NCBI GenBank assembly: GCA_902491475.1 | Contig: CABUHY010000013.1 | Coordinates: forward strand, 5,541 to 69,540 | DNA length: 64,000 nt | Origin: an uncultured Eubacteriales bacterium | GTDB taxonomy: Bacteria > Bacillota > Clostridia > Oscillospirales > Acutalibacteraceae | Reading direction: 5' to 3' | In this document: positions 50,285 through 59,154 of the stretch, piece after piece | Position numbering within the stretch: the stretch's first letter is position 1 | Layout of the letters: every line of letters begins with the position of its first letter | Translations under genes and position numbers: made by a program | Notes under the pieces: generated by a model | Database searches by the model: none | Seen by the model: the letters and a program-made list of their open reading frames with translations, nothing else | What the model was told of the DNA's origin: nothing

Positions 50285-51508
50285 ATGGACATTTCAGAAG
50301 CAAAAGAACTTGTCATCAGAGCAGGTAAAGAGCTCCTTGCCGACGGCATTATAGTCCGTACCTGGGGTAACATTTCGTGCCGTGTGTCGGACACACAGTT
50401 TGTTATCACACCCTCGGGCAGAGCATATGAAAACCTTACTCCCGATGAAATCGTGCTTGTAAATATCGACGACTGCTCCTATGACGGCGATGTTAAACCC
50501 TCGTCGGAAAAAGGAATTCACGCAGCAGCTTATAAGCTTCGCCCCGAGGTTAATTTCGTAGTTCATACACATCAGAAGGAAGCTTCTGTTATAGGTGCTC
50601 TCGGATTTGACATCAACAGCGTGTCAAAGAAGAGCGCGGAAGTAGTCGGAAACGATGTTCCGCTTGCATCTTACGGACTTCCCGGAACAGGAAAGCTTCG
50701 TGAGGGCGTTATCGCAGCTATCAAGAGAACGGACTCAAAGGCTGTTCTTATGGCTCATCACGGCGCACTTTGCATGGGCGTTGACTATGAAGAGGCTGCT
50801 AAAGTTGCTTCGGAGCTCGAGGTTATCTGCGAGGATTGTCTTCGCAAGAAATACAACGAGGTTACAGGCAAGGTTGCCGACAGCCTCAGCTCGATTGCAG
50901 AATACATCGGCGAGAAATATGCCGACGCAAAGGCTTCAAAGGCAGTTAAATTCGATGTATGCAACAGTGAGAGAGACGGCAGCGTATTCAACATCACTGC
51001 TGTAAACGGCGATGGCAAGATTACAAGAATCGACATCAAGACGGGCGAGCTTGTAGCGGGTAACGATTACCCGAACTCTGCCGAGCTCCACAGAATGATT
51101 TATAAGAAGAGAAGCGATGTAAATTACATCATTCACAACACTTCTCCCGAGGCTATGGCTGTTTCGCAGAAGGGCAAGAATATGAAGCCGTTGCTTGACG
51201 ACTTCGCACAGCTCTGCGGCGCAACCGTAAGACACGCGCTGTTCAATCCGAACAGCACTCTCAAGTCGGCGAAAAAGGTTGTTAAAGCTCTCAAGGGCAG
51301 AAATGCGGTTGTACTTGACAATAACGGCGCTCTTTGCGTTGCGGGAAGCGAATATGACGCTACCGCTGTCGAGCATGTAATGGAAAAAGGCTGCAAGACT
51401 CAGGTCGGTGCAGATCTCTTCGGTACGGCTAAGCCCATCAACCCGATTGAGACAAGACTTATGAGATTTATCTATCTCAAAAAGTATTCAAAGCAGGCAA
51501 GCAAATAA
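50285..51508 (+). CDS. Tandem class II aldolase/adducin-domain protein with degenerate second half
   Basis: 407 residues from the ATG at 50285 (GAGGTGA upstream). The first domain, residues about 1-195, has the full fuculose-phosphate-aldolase set: Glu in KPSSEKGIH, two His in VVHTHQ and His in MAHHGALC. The second domain, from about 225, follows the same plan (SAELHRMIY, IIHNTSP, LDNNGALCVAG) but has lost the second and third His, so it should not hold the metal. Single-domain relatives of about 215 residues cleave or form ketose phosphates. No separate promoter is seen; it is in the aminotransferase operon. Confidence 0.85.
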   Translation: MDISEAKELVIRAGKELLADGIIVRTWGNISCRVSDTQFVITPSGRAYENLTPDEIVLVNIDDCSYDGDVKPSSEKGIHAAAYKLRPEVNFVVHTHQKEASVIGALGFDINSVSKKSAEVVGNDVPLASYGLPGTGKLREGVIAAIKRTDSKAVLMAHHGALCMGVDYEEAAKVASELEVICEDCLRKKYNEVTGKVADSLSSIAEYIGEKYADAKASKAVKFDVCNSERDGSVFNITAVNGDGKITRIDIKTGELVAGNDYPNSAELHRMIYKKRSDVNYIIHNTSPEAMAVSQKGKNMKPLLDDFAQLCGATVRHALFNPNSTLKSAKKVVKALKGRNAVVLDNNGALCVAGSEYDATAVEHVMEKGCKTQVGADLFGTAKPINPIETRLMRFIYLKKYSKQASK

Positions 51509-51533
51509 TTTTTGCCGAATAATTTAACATTAC

Positions 51534-51567
51534 GCACTCCGATAAGCTTATCGGGGTGCGTTTTTTC
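51534..51567 (+). terminator. Terminator of the aminotransferase-aldolase operon
   Basis: CGCACTCCGATAAG and CTTATCGGGGTGCG form a 14-bp stem with one G-U pair, followed by six T. Confidence 0.92.
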
Positions 51568-51620
51568 CTTTTCGGCGGCAATATCGGTCGGATTTTCCAC
51601 AAAATATAGTTAAAAATCTA

Positions 51621-51650
51621 TTGTAAAGCACTACTTGTATGTGGTATAAT
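51621..51650 (+). promoter_or_regulatory. Promoter of rlmB
   Basis: TTGTAA at 51621-51626, TATAAT at 51645-51650, spacer 18 nt, extended -10 TGG. Confidence 0.7.
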
Positions 51651-51693
51651 ATTCTAATAAAATGGATTAGCTATATCCGATACGGAGAGAAAT

Positions 51694-52440
51694 ATGATAA
51701 AAGACGACGATAAAAAGCCCGATTTGCTTATCGGCAGGAACGCAGTTGCCGAGGCGTTGAAATCCGACAGGGAAATCGACACGCTTATTCTTATGAGGAA
51801 CAATAACAATCCCGCTCTTTCAAGGCTTGCCTCAATGGCAAAGGAAAAGGGTGCGGTTGTAAAAGAGGTTGACTCCAAAAAGCTCGACTTTATGTGCGGC
51901 GGAGCGAACCATCAGGGCGTTGCGGCGTATGTTGCCGCTCACGAATATTCAAGCGTTGAGGATATTCTCGCTTATGCCGAGGAAAAGGGAGAAAAGCCTT
52001 TTATCGTTGTGTGCGACGAGATAGAGGACCCGCACAATCTCGGCGCTATAATCAGAACGGCGGAATGTGCGGGCGTACACGGCGTTATCATTCCGAAAAG
52101 GCGCAGCGCTTCGCTCAATTTTACCGTGGGCAAGACTTCGGCGGGAGCGCTCGAATATATGAGGGTTGCGAGGGTTTCAAACCTTGCTTCGGCCATTGAC
52201 GAGTTAAAAGAAAAGGGCTGCTGGGTCTACGGTGCCGATATGGACGGAACCGATTATAAAAAGACCGATTTTTCGGGTGCCGTCGTGCTTGTTATCGGCT
52301 CCGAGGGCAAGGGAATAGGTAAGCTTATCAGGCAGAAGTGCGACGCAATAGTTTCCCTGCCTATGAAGGGCAATATAAATTCACTCAATGCGTCCGTTGC
52401 GGCGGGAATTTTGATGTACGAGATATCCTGCGGAAGATAA
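51694..52440 (+). CDS. rlmB: TrmH-family RNA 2'-O-methyltransferase (RlmB-like)
   Basis: 248 residues. The short N-terminal substrate-binding domain starts LLIGRNAVAEAL; the SPOUT domain has the knot motifs IEDPHNLGAIIRTAE, VIGSEGKGIGKL and IPM-type KGNINSLNASVAAGILMYE. RlmB methylates G2251 of 23S rRNA; related Firmicutes enzymes act on other RNAs, so the exact target is inferred. It is 23 nt before the P-type-like gene and probably cotranscribed. Confidence 0.88.
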   Translation: MIKDDDKKPDLLIGRNAVAEALKSDREIDTLILMRNNNNPALSRLASMAKEKGAVVKEVDSKKLDFMCGGANHQGVAAYVAAHEYSSVEDILAYAEEKGEKPFIVVCDEIEDPHNLGAIIRTAECAGVHGVIIPKRRSASLNFTVGKTSAGALEYMRVARVSNLASAIDELKEKGCWVYGADMDGTDYKKTDFSGAVVLVIGSEGKGIGKLIRQKCDAIVSLPMKGNINSLNASVAAGILMYEISCGR

Positions 52441-52463
52441 ATTAGTTGATTCGGGGTGTGAAA

Positions 52464-55424
52464 ATGTCTAAAAACGATTTGTTCAACGATATGTCGATTG
52501 ATTCGATTCTCAATGATGTTAAGCGAATGACGGGGGAGGAGTCTGCCCCCGAGAAAATCTGGTCGCTTGACGAAATTGACGCGTTGCTTTCGGATGATGA
52601 ACCGATTGAGGCAAAAAGCGATACCGTACCGAAAGAAGCGAAAGTTCCCGAGAAGCCGAATATCCCCGAGTCGGTTAAGACGGAAGAAAAGCCTGTCAAG
52701 GCAGAAAAAGCAAAAGAACCCGAAAAAGCCGAAAATGAGCCGTCGGGTCTCGGGCTCAAAGAATTTGCGATGAAAAACGCCATTGAGAGCGAAGTCGCAA
52801 GGTCAAATCCCGACGAGGAAAGCATAGAGGATATTTTGGAGGAGTTCGAGGAGAAAGAGGACGAACCCGAAATCGAACCGCTCATAGGCTCCGCAAAGGA
52901 AGAAGAGGAAGAACCGAACGAACCGGAGCAGACGCAGAAAGAACCCGAAAAAGAAATTCCCGGGCAGATAAGTATTGAAAAAACACGGGTGTTCAATGAG
53001 GTTGAGGCGAGAGCCGTCAGAGACGAGAGCATAACGCATCATATAGGCGAAAACAAGATAATAAGGACGGGCGGTTCGCCGAAAAAGGGCGGTATGGAGA
53101 CGGATCCGTACCGTGAGCGCTTTTTGAACAAGCCTAAACTTGATATAGAAAAAACTCAGGACCACAGGGAACTGCTCAAGGATTTACCTGCGAAAACCAT
53201 TGAAAAGCACGGCGTTGTCGTTAAAAAGCCGACGCTTGAAAAGACCTCCACAGACGGTCTGTCGCCCGTTCCGATACTCGTTGACGCCGCGGACGAATAC
53301 GACGCACAGCAAAAGCTTGAAATGGAAACGCAGGCAGGCGCATTGAAGTCAAACTCCCTTGACGAAGATGAAAATCAGATTGTCCTCGACGGCTTTAACG
53401 GACAGGACGAGGTTGAAATTGTCAACGAAGAGGAGGAAGAGGCTAAGCTTCGCAAAATCCGCAGGGATAAGGCGAGCAAGTTCAGACTTTTCCCGAATAT
53501 AGAAATCGACGACGGCGACGCATACTCCGAAGCCACCGAGCAGGAGGACGAAGAGGACTACGCCGACGAAAAAACAAAAGCCGTGGTTCTTCCCGAGGAG
53601 GAAATACAGGAGGACGGCGAAAACGAAGAGTACGAAACGCAGGAGGAAACTCCCGCCCGTGAAAAACGCAAGCGGCGAAAGCCACGGGAAGTCAGCGTTG
53701 CCCGTGAGTTCTTCGGTCCCAAGGACGCAAAAGCCGTATATGACATATATATGAAAGAGCGTTCCTACGGAAAGCGAAGAATAATTGTCGGCGCATTGGC
53801 ACTCGCTCTTTTGACTGCGTGTGCCGCAATGACCTCTTTTACGGGTAACTTCTCATTGTTTTCCGACAGCCCGTTTGTTTATTCTGCGGCAAATCTCATA
53901 GTTCTTGTTGCGGTCGGAGCGGTAAATTACAAACCGATTGCGGACTGTACGGAACAGCTTAAAAACAGAAGATTTAACAGGAATTCCGCATTGACGGTGT
54001 CTTTGCTTATAGGCATTTTGCAGTGCGCCGTGTCACTCGGCTTCGGCGACCTTGTACTGAGCGGTACGCATATCTATGCGGCGGTTGCGCTGTTCCCCGT
54101 GCTTTTAATAAGCATCGGCGACTACATAAAGACAAAGACAGATATTGAAAACTTTATTCTTATTAACCGTGAGCAGAAAAACGCCCACGCAGTTAAGAAA
54201 ATCGACGACGATACGGTGGCGTTTGAAGTCGGCAGGGGGCTTATGATAAAGGACCCCGATATACGCTATGACGCAAAGGTAAATTTCCCGTATAAATTCG
54301 TTGAGATGTCGCAAAGGGTTGACCCGACTGCGGATGTGTTCAATGTGATTGTTCCTGCGGCGTTTATTGCGGGAATTATCGTCGGAATAATCTCTGCGGT
54401 CATAAACAGGAACGCTTTTGTCGGCGTTACCTCGTTTACGGGCGTGTTCCTTATGGCTATGCCTGCCGCAAGCGTTGTTTCGTGCGCTTCGGCTCTTAAA
54501 AATGTCAATAAAAAGCTAAATGCCGAAAACGGTATGGTATCGGGCTACGAAGCGGTTGAGGACGCACTTGACGCCAATGCCGCAGTGCTTGACGCAAGGG
54601 ATATTTTCAGCGGCGGAGACGCAAAAATATTCGGACTCAAGCTTTTCAATTCAATGCGTATTGATGAGGCTATTCTCTATACGGCGGCTGTTGTTATTCA
54701 GTCGGGCGGAGCACTGACGGATGTCTTTGACTCGATAATCCTTTCAAAGCGTGAAATGCTTCCGAATGTTGAGTCACTCGCATATGAGGAAAGGCTCGGC
54801 TGTTCGGGCTGGATATATAATTACCGTGTGCTTGTCGGAAACAGGGATTTGCTGTTAAAGCACAATGTTGAGGTGCAGTCCAAGGAAGAGGAAAGCGTGT
54901 TTACCCGTTCGGGCAGGCAGGTGGTTTACCTTGCGGTTGAGGGCAAGGTTGCGGCAATGTTTGTCGTAGGCTATTCGGCGGACGAACAGACAGCCGTTTA
55001 TATGCGTGAGCTTGAAAAAGCGGGCGTGAGCATACTTGTCCGCACAACGGACTCAAATATATCCGAGGAGCTTGTTGAGCAGTACTTCGGGCTTCCGAGG
55101 AATTTCATCAAGGTCATAAGTCCCGTTGCCGGTCTTATGTACAAGGAAATGAGCGAAAAGCAGGCGATAAACGAGCCGTGCAGGATTTTGCACAACGGCA
55201 AGGTCAACTCATTCCTCAAAGCCTTTACTTCGGCGCTTAAATTGCAGGAGCGCAGGAAGATGATAAATATTTTACAATACATCGGCGTGGGAATAAGCGT
55301 TATTCTCATGGCAATGTTTTCGTTCCTTTCGGGACTTTCACAGGCGGGAGCAATCCAGATACTTCTGTTTGAAACGCTCTGGACTCTGATTGTTACATTC
55401 GTCCCGCAAATCAAAAAAATTTAG
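52464..55424 (+). CDS. Degenerate P-type ATPase-like membrane protein with long acidic N-terminus
   Basis: 986 residues from the ATG at 52464. Residues 1-430 are disordered-looking and very rich in Glu, Lys and Pro, starting MSKNDLFNDMSIDSILNDVK and IWSLDEIDALLSDDE. From about 435 there are three pairs of membrane helices, a soluble domain (about 673-930) and a last helix pair. The soluble domain follows a heavy-metal P-type ATPase: YRVLVGNRDLL (N-domain glycine), VVYLAVEGKVAAMFVV and ELEKAGVSILVRTTDS. But the phosphorylation motif DKTGT is absent (VLDARDIFSGG stands there, near 709), and the TGD of the hinge motif is TTD. It should not hydrolyse ATP like its relatives. It may act as a sensor or scaffold. 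Confidence 0.75.
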   Translation: MSKNDLFNDMSIDSILNDVKRMTGEESAPEKIWSLDEIDALLSDDEPIEAKSDTVPKEAKVPEKPNIPESVKTEEKPVKAEKAKEPEKAENEPSGLGLKEFAMKNAIESEVARSNPDEESIEDILEEFEEKEDEPEIEPLIGSAKEEEEEPNEPEQTQKEPEKEIPGQISIEKTRVFNEVEARAVRDESITHHIGENKIIRTGGSPKKGGMETDPYRERFLNKPKLDIEKTQDHRELLKDLPAKTIEKHGVVVKKPTLEKTSTDGLSPVPILVDAADEYDAQQKLEMETQAGALKSNSLDEDENQIVLDGFNGQDEVEIVNEEEEEAKLRKIRRDKASKFRLFPNIEIDDGDAYSEATEQEDEEDYADEKTKAVVLPEEEIQEDGENEEYETQEETPAREKRKRRKPREVSVAREFFGPKDAKAVYDIYMKERSYGKRRIIVGALALALLTACAAMTSFTGNFSLFSDSPFVYSAANLIVLVAVGAVNYKPIADCTEQLKNRRFNRNSALTVSLLIGILQCAVSLGFGDLVLSGTHIYAAVALFPVLLISIGDYIKTKTDIENFILINREQKNAHAVKKIDDDTVAFEVGRGLMIKDPDIRYDAKVNFPYKFVEMSQRVDPTADVFNVIVPAAFIAGIIVGIISAVINRNAFVGVTSFTGVFLMAMPAASVVSCASALKNVNKKLNAENGMVSGYEAVEDALDANAAVLDARDIFSGGDAKIFGLKLFNSMRIDEAILYTAAVVIQSGGALTDVFDSIILSKREMLPNVESLAYEERLGCSGWIYNYRVLVGNRDLLLKHNVEVQSKEEESVFTRSGRQVVYLAVEGKVAAMFVVGYSADEQTAVYMRELEKAGVSILVRTTDSNISEELVEQYFGLPRNFIKVISPVAGLMYKEMSEKQAINEPCRILHNGKVNSFLKAFTSALKLQERRKMINILQYIGVGISVILMAMFSFLSGLSQAGAIQILLFETLWTLIVTFVPQIKKI

Positions 55425-55441
55425 AAAGAGTGATGATACAA

Positions 55442-56158
55442 ATGCAGTGGTTAACTGATGCGGCAAATTGGATTTGGCACTGCGAACCGTTCAGAGAGGT
55501 GCTTGACTGCTTATTAAAGCTGGTGCTTGCGGTTGTCCTCAGCGGTATAATCGGATTTGAAAGAGAACATTCACACCGTCCCGCAGGCTTCAGGACTCAT
55601 ATCCTTGTGGCGGTCGGCTCGGCTCTTATTATGATGACATCGGTATATATTTCAAAAAATGTGCAAACGGATGCAGATGTTACCCGAATGAGCGCACAGG
55701 TCGTAAGCGGCATCGGTTTCCTCGGCGCAGGTACGATTTTGCGTGAGGGCTTTTCCGTAAAAGGACTTACCACGGCGGCGAGCCTTTGGGCGGTTTCGTG
55801 TATCGGTATTGCCGTCGGCACGGGCTTCTACGGCGGCGCAATCGTTGCAACGGTTGTCATTTATATTACGCTTAACAGCCTTAAAAAGGTAGTTGTCAGA
55901 GGCAAGGCGGGCAAGGTTATTTACATAGAGGTAAAGCACCTTGCACAGAAGGTTCCCGAGATTTCAAGGCTTGTAAAGCGCGCGGGAGCTTCTATCCATT
56001 CAATGGAAATTCTTGACGAGAGCGACATAAAGCGCACAAAGAAAAAAGAGACTTCAACAATCAAGATGATTGTGTTCCCGAAGAGCGAGGAGTCGCTCGA
56101 CCTGATAGTTTCCACTCTGCGTGCGGACGAAAACATTATAGATGTTTATGTTGACTGA
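55442..56158 (+). CDS. MgtC/SapB-family membrane protein
   Basis: 239 residues by the ATG at 55442; starts at 55430 and 55433 are also possible. The N-terminal membrane domain has GIIGFEREHSHRPAGFRTHILV and VVSGIGFLGAGTIL, the hallmark of MgtC. The C-terminal soluble domain (residues about 155-239) is ACT-like, as in this family. MgtC proteins are linked to growth at low Mg2+ and acid and to membrane-ATPase control. It directly follows the degenerate P-type ATPase (17 nt), a suggestive pairing because mgtC is often beside the Mg2+ P-type ATPase gene mgtB. Confidence 0.9.
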   Translation: MQWLTDAANWIWHCEPFREVLDCLLKLVLAVVLSGIIGFEREHSHRPAGFRTHILVAVGSALIMMTSVYISKNVQTDADVTRMSAQVVSGIGFLGAGTILREGFSVKGLTTAASLWAVSCIGIAVGTGFYGGAIVATVVIYITLNSLKKVVVRGKAGKVIYIEVKHLAQKVPEISRLVKRAGASIHSMEILDESDIKRTKKKETSTIKMIVFPKSEESLDLIVSTLRADENIIDVYVD

Positions 56159-56167
56159 ATAATCAAA

Positions 56168-56209
56168 AATCCCGTGCATTGGCTGAACACTCAACCGATG
56201 TGCGGGATT
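56168..56209 (+). terminator. Long hairpin after the MgtC-family gene
   Basis: A 15-bp stem starting AATCCCGTGCATTGG, with three G-U pairs and a 12-nt loop, 10 nt after the stop codon. No T run follows, so termination may be weak or factor-dependent. Confidence 0.6.
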
Positions 56210-56221
56210 AGTCTTGTGTAT

Positions 56222-56250
56222 TTGACTTGAAATTACGATTATGATATACT
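56222..56250 (+). promoter_or_regulatory. Promoter of the glycosyltransferase gene
   Basis: TTGACT at 56222-56227 and TATACT at 56245-56250, spacer 17 nt, extended -10 TGA. Confidence 0.8.
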
Positions 56251-56281
56251 AAACAATATTTATTATACAGGTGGATGAACT

Positions 56282-58351
56282 ATGGGAGAAAACAATATGC
56301 CGCTCGGCTCGGACGAGCTTTCAAACGAGCAGGCGGAAAACGAAAGGCTCAAAGAGGAGTTAAGCCAAAAGCAGGCTGAGATTGACAGGCTCAACAAGTC
56401 GCTCGGCAGATATTCCGACACGGTAAACAGGCTTACCGCGGAACTTGCGGCGGCAAACGGTACCTGTGCCGAAATAAGCAACAGCTTCTATTGGCGTATG
56501 ACCGCTCCGATGAGAAGATTTACGCAGAGAATTAAAAATATGCTTGCAAGGCACAAGAGGTTTATGGCAATTCTGATATTCTTAAAGTGCTTTGTACGCC
56601 ACGGATATAAGCCCGCCGTTGAAAAGTACCGCCTTTTCAAGCCTGCAAAAATCAAGGATATGAAAAGCCTGCACACAATAACGCCCGAACGCAGGAAAAG
56701 GGAAGAAAAATACAAATTCCCGCAGGAAATCAAGTTCAGTATTCTGGTTCCGCTTTACAACACACCGAAAAAGTTCTTGATTGAGATGATCGGTTCGGTT
56801 ACCGACCAGACCTACGGTAACTGGGAGCTCTGCCTTGCGGACGGCAGCGATGACGAGCACGCATATGTCGGCGAATATTGCCGTAAGCTTGCAAAGAGCG
56901 ACAAGCGCATTGTCTATAAAAAGCTTGAAAAGAACGAGGGCATTTCCGAAAATACCAATGTCTGCATAAAAATGGCAAGCGGAGATTACATTGCGCTTTT
57001 CGACCACGATGATTTCCTTCATCCGTCGGCGCTTTTTGAGGTTATGAAGGCGATATGCGAGCAGGGCGCGGAGTATGTCTATACGGATGAGGCAACCTTT
57101 GTCGGCGAAAATCTCAACGACATTGTCACATATCATTTCAAGCCCGATTTTGCAATAGACAATCTTCTTGCAAACAACTACATCTGTCACTTCTCGGTGT
57201 TTAAGGCTTCGCTTATCGACAAGGTGGGCGGCTTCAGAAGCAAATATGACGGAAGCCAGGACCACGACCTTATTCTCCGCCTTACCGATGCGGCAAACAA
57301 GGTTGTGCACATCCCGAAGCTTCTTTACTTCTGGCGTTCGCACAAAAATTCCGTCGCAATGGATATAAACTCAAAAACCTATGCCATTGAAGCGGGCAAG
57401 GCGGCTGTCCACGATTTCCTTGAGAGCAAGGGCTACAATGCTGTTGTAACAAGCTCGCCCGTTCATCCGACAATTTATCGTATACGCTTTGAAATCAAGG
57501 ATATGCCCAAGATTTCGATTATAATCCCCAACAAGGACCATGTAAACGACCTTTCCCGTTGCGTTGAGTCTATTCTTGACCTTTCGACATATAAAAACTA
57601 CGAGATAGTGATTGCCGATAACCAGAGCACAGATGAAAAGCTGTTTGCATATTACGACGAGCTTTCAAAGCTTGAAAATGTTAAAATAGTAAAATACGAC
57701 AAGCCGTTCAACTATTCGGCGGTAAACAACTATGCCGTATCGCAGGCTGCGGGAGATTATCTTCTGTTCCTGAACAACGACACGCAGGTTATCAGCCGCA
57801 ACTGGCTTGAGGAAATGCTTATGTACGCTCAGCGTGAGGATGTCGGAGCAGTCGGAGCAAAGCTCTATTACGGAAACGACACAATTCAGCACGGCGGAGT
57901 TATATTAAGGCTCGGTGCGGACAGAATTGCGGGTCACAGCCATTGCGGCAGCCCCCGTTCCGACGCAGGTTATATGGGCAAGATGTTCTACGCACAGGAT
58001 ATAAGCGCAGTTACTGCGGCTTGTATGATGGTGCCGAGAGAAGTTTTTGAAAATGTAAACGGCTTTGACGAAACGCTTGCCGTAGCATACAACGATGTTG
58101 ACCTTTGTATGAAAATCAGAGGTCTCGGAAAGAATATCGTGTTCAATCCTTATTGCGAGCTTTATCATTATGAGTCGGTAAGCCGCGGACTTGATACGGA
58201 ACCGCAGAATGTTGAGCGTTTCAACAGGGAAAAGAAAATTTTCCTCGACAAGTGGCAAAAGGAGCTTGACAAGGGAGACCCGTATTACAACGAAAATCTT
58301 TCGCTTGACGCAGGCTATGTCATTGATGTGGAAAAGCTCACGCAGGACTGA
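56282..58351 (+). CDS. Two-domain GT2-family glycosyltransferase with coiled-coil start
   Basis: 689 residues. Residues 10-60 form a coiled coil (ENERLKEELSQKQAEIDRLN). A first GT-A domain, about 150-390, has FSILVPLYNTP, LADGSDD and the metal motif FDHDDFLHP. A second, about 410-680, has ISIIIPNKDH, NYEIVIADNQST and LFLNNDTQV, and a late AYNDVDLCMKIR. The arrangement matches RfbF/WbbL-like rhamnosyl- or polysaccharide glycosyltransferases that build cell-surface polymers. The substrate is not evident. The gene stands alone with its own promoter and terminator. Confidence 0.87.
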   Translation: MGENNMPLGSDELSNEQAENERLKEELSQKQAEIDRLNKSLGRYSDTVNRLTAELAAANGTCAEISNSFYWRMTAPMRRFTQRIKNMLARHKRFMAILIFLKCFVRHGYKPAVEKYRLFKPAKIKDMKSLHTITPERRKREEKYKFPQEIKFSILVPLYNTPKKFLIEMIGSVTDQTYGNWELCLADGSDDEHAYVGEYCRKLAKSDKRIVYKKLEKNEGISENTNVCIKMASGDYIALFDHDDFLHPSALFEVMKAICEQGAEYVYTDEATFVGENLNDIVTYHFKPDFAIDNLLANNYICHFSVFKASLIDKVGGFRSKYDGSQDHDLILRLTDAANKVVHIPKLLYFWRSHKNSVAMDINSKTYAIEAGKAAVHDFLESKGYNAVVTSSPVHPTIYRIRFEIKDMPKISIIIPNKDHVNDLSRCVESILDLSTYKNYEIVIADNQSTDEKLFAYYDELSKLENVKIVKYDKPFNYSAVNNYAVSQAAGDYLLFLNNDTQVISRNWLEEMLMYAQREDVGAVGAKLYYGNDTIQHGGVILRLGADRIAGHSHCGSPRSDAGYMGKMFYAQDISAVTAACMMVPREVFENVNGFDETLAVAYNDVDLCMKIRGLGKNIVFNPYCELYHYESVSRGLDTEPQNVERFNREKKIFLDKWQKELDKGDPYYNENLSLDAGYVIDVEKLTQD

Positions 58352-58379
58352 AATGCATAAAACCGAATAAATAACATTA

Positions 58380-58410
58380 AAGGGCAACCTATACGGTTGC
58401 CCTTGCTTTG
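58380..58410. terminator. Terminator between convergent glycosyltransferase and regulator genes
   Basis: AAGGGCAACC-TATAC-GGTTGCCCTT, a perfect 10-bp stem, followed by GCTTTGTTT on the plus strand; the minus-strand side is A/T-rich too. Confidence 0.85.
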
Positions 58411-58435
58411 TTTATAATATTGATTAAAACCGATT

Positions 58436-58693
58436 TTACGGAGCTTGGCTGTTCATTTTCAGCAGGTCGTCAAAGCTTACCTCAAAGACTTTTGAAAAGG
58501 CGATGAGTTCAATGTCCGTGACGAACCTTTTGCCGCACTCAATCCGCTGAATGGCGTTTTTGTCTATATCAAGACCTATAAGCTGTAATTTATCCGCAAG
58601 TTCCCTTTGCGAAATATTAAGTCCCTTGCGAAGCTCTGCTATTCTTGTTCCGCTGGCGTTGTTCCTGCCGTCGGTGCTTTTGTTAATAAACAT
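58436..58693 (-). CDS. XRE-family helix-turn-helix regulator
   Basis: 85 residues from the ATG at 58693, which has GGTGAGG at good spacing; the ATG at 58717 lacks a site. The HTH region RIAELRKGLNISQRELADKL (residues about 17-36) with IQRIECGKRFVTDIEL is a complete XRE/Cro domain. There is no further ligand-binding domain, so it is a minimal regulator. A perfect 27-bp palindrome lies about 70 nt upstream of the start codon, where it could serve autoregulation. Confidence 0.85.
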   Translation of the reverse strand: MFINKSTDGRNNASGTRIAELRKGLNISQRELADKLQLIGLDIDKNAIQRIECGKRFVTDIELIAFSKVFEVSFDDLLKMNSQAP

Positions 58694-58760
58694 ACTTTCC
58701 TCACCTGAACTTGACATTTACTGCTTGTCAACAAATTCATTGTAGTACAAATTTATGAGA

Positions 58761-58787
58761 AAAATGACATTTACAGAATGTCATTTT
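58761..58787. promoter_or_regulatory. Palindromic operator candidate upstream of the XRE gene
   Basis: AAAATGACATT-N5-AATGTCATTTT is a perfect 11-bp inverted repeat with a TACAG spacer, in the region where the minus-strand -35 should lie. The symmetry and spacing suit a dimeric HTH protein. Confidence 0.65.
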
Positions 58788-58870
58788 GGCGTATACAGGA
58801 AGTTTTATATCAAATTATATTAGAGGTTTCGCTCCGCCCATCCCCGAGGGAAATTCCATAAATTATCACA

Positions 58871-59138
58871 GGTAGGGCAGGGGCAGCGCCCTTGCGGGCG
58901 AATGAAAAATGAATAATGAAGTATGAATAATGAAAAAATTGCGGGTGCTTCGCACGGCGTCGTCGTTTGCTCCGTATCGTTCGCAACAGCCTTTGGCTAT
59001 TTCTCACTCGCTACGCAACTCCTCCTTTTCCGCAAAAATCACGCTCGGCTCGCCTGCTCGGTTGTAAACGCCCTCCCGACGGCTCGCTGTCGCTACCGAC
59101 TTTTGCGGATTTGCGGTGGGCAAGCCCCCGCCCTACCG
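58871..59138 (+). repeat. GGTAGGGC-type dispersed repeat, copy B
   Basis: Starts GGTAGGGCAGGGGC and ends GCCCCCGCCCTACC, so its ends are inverted repeats. The interior follows copy A at 40303 almost base for base: reiterated AATGAA units, GTGCTTCGCAC, CAGCC/GGCTA region, and the TCCGCAAAA/TTTTGCGGA arms. There is no open frame shared by both copies and no transposase, so it looks like a non-autonomous element. Confidence 0.82.
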
Positions 59139-59154
59139 ATACGACAACACACAA

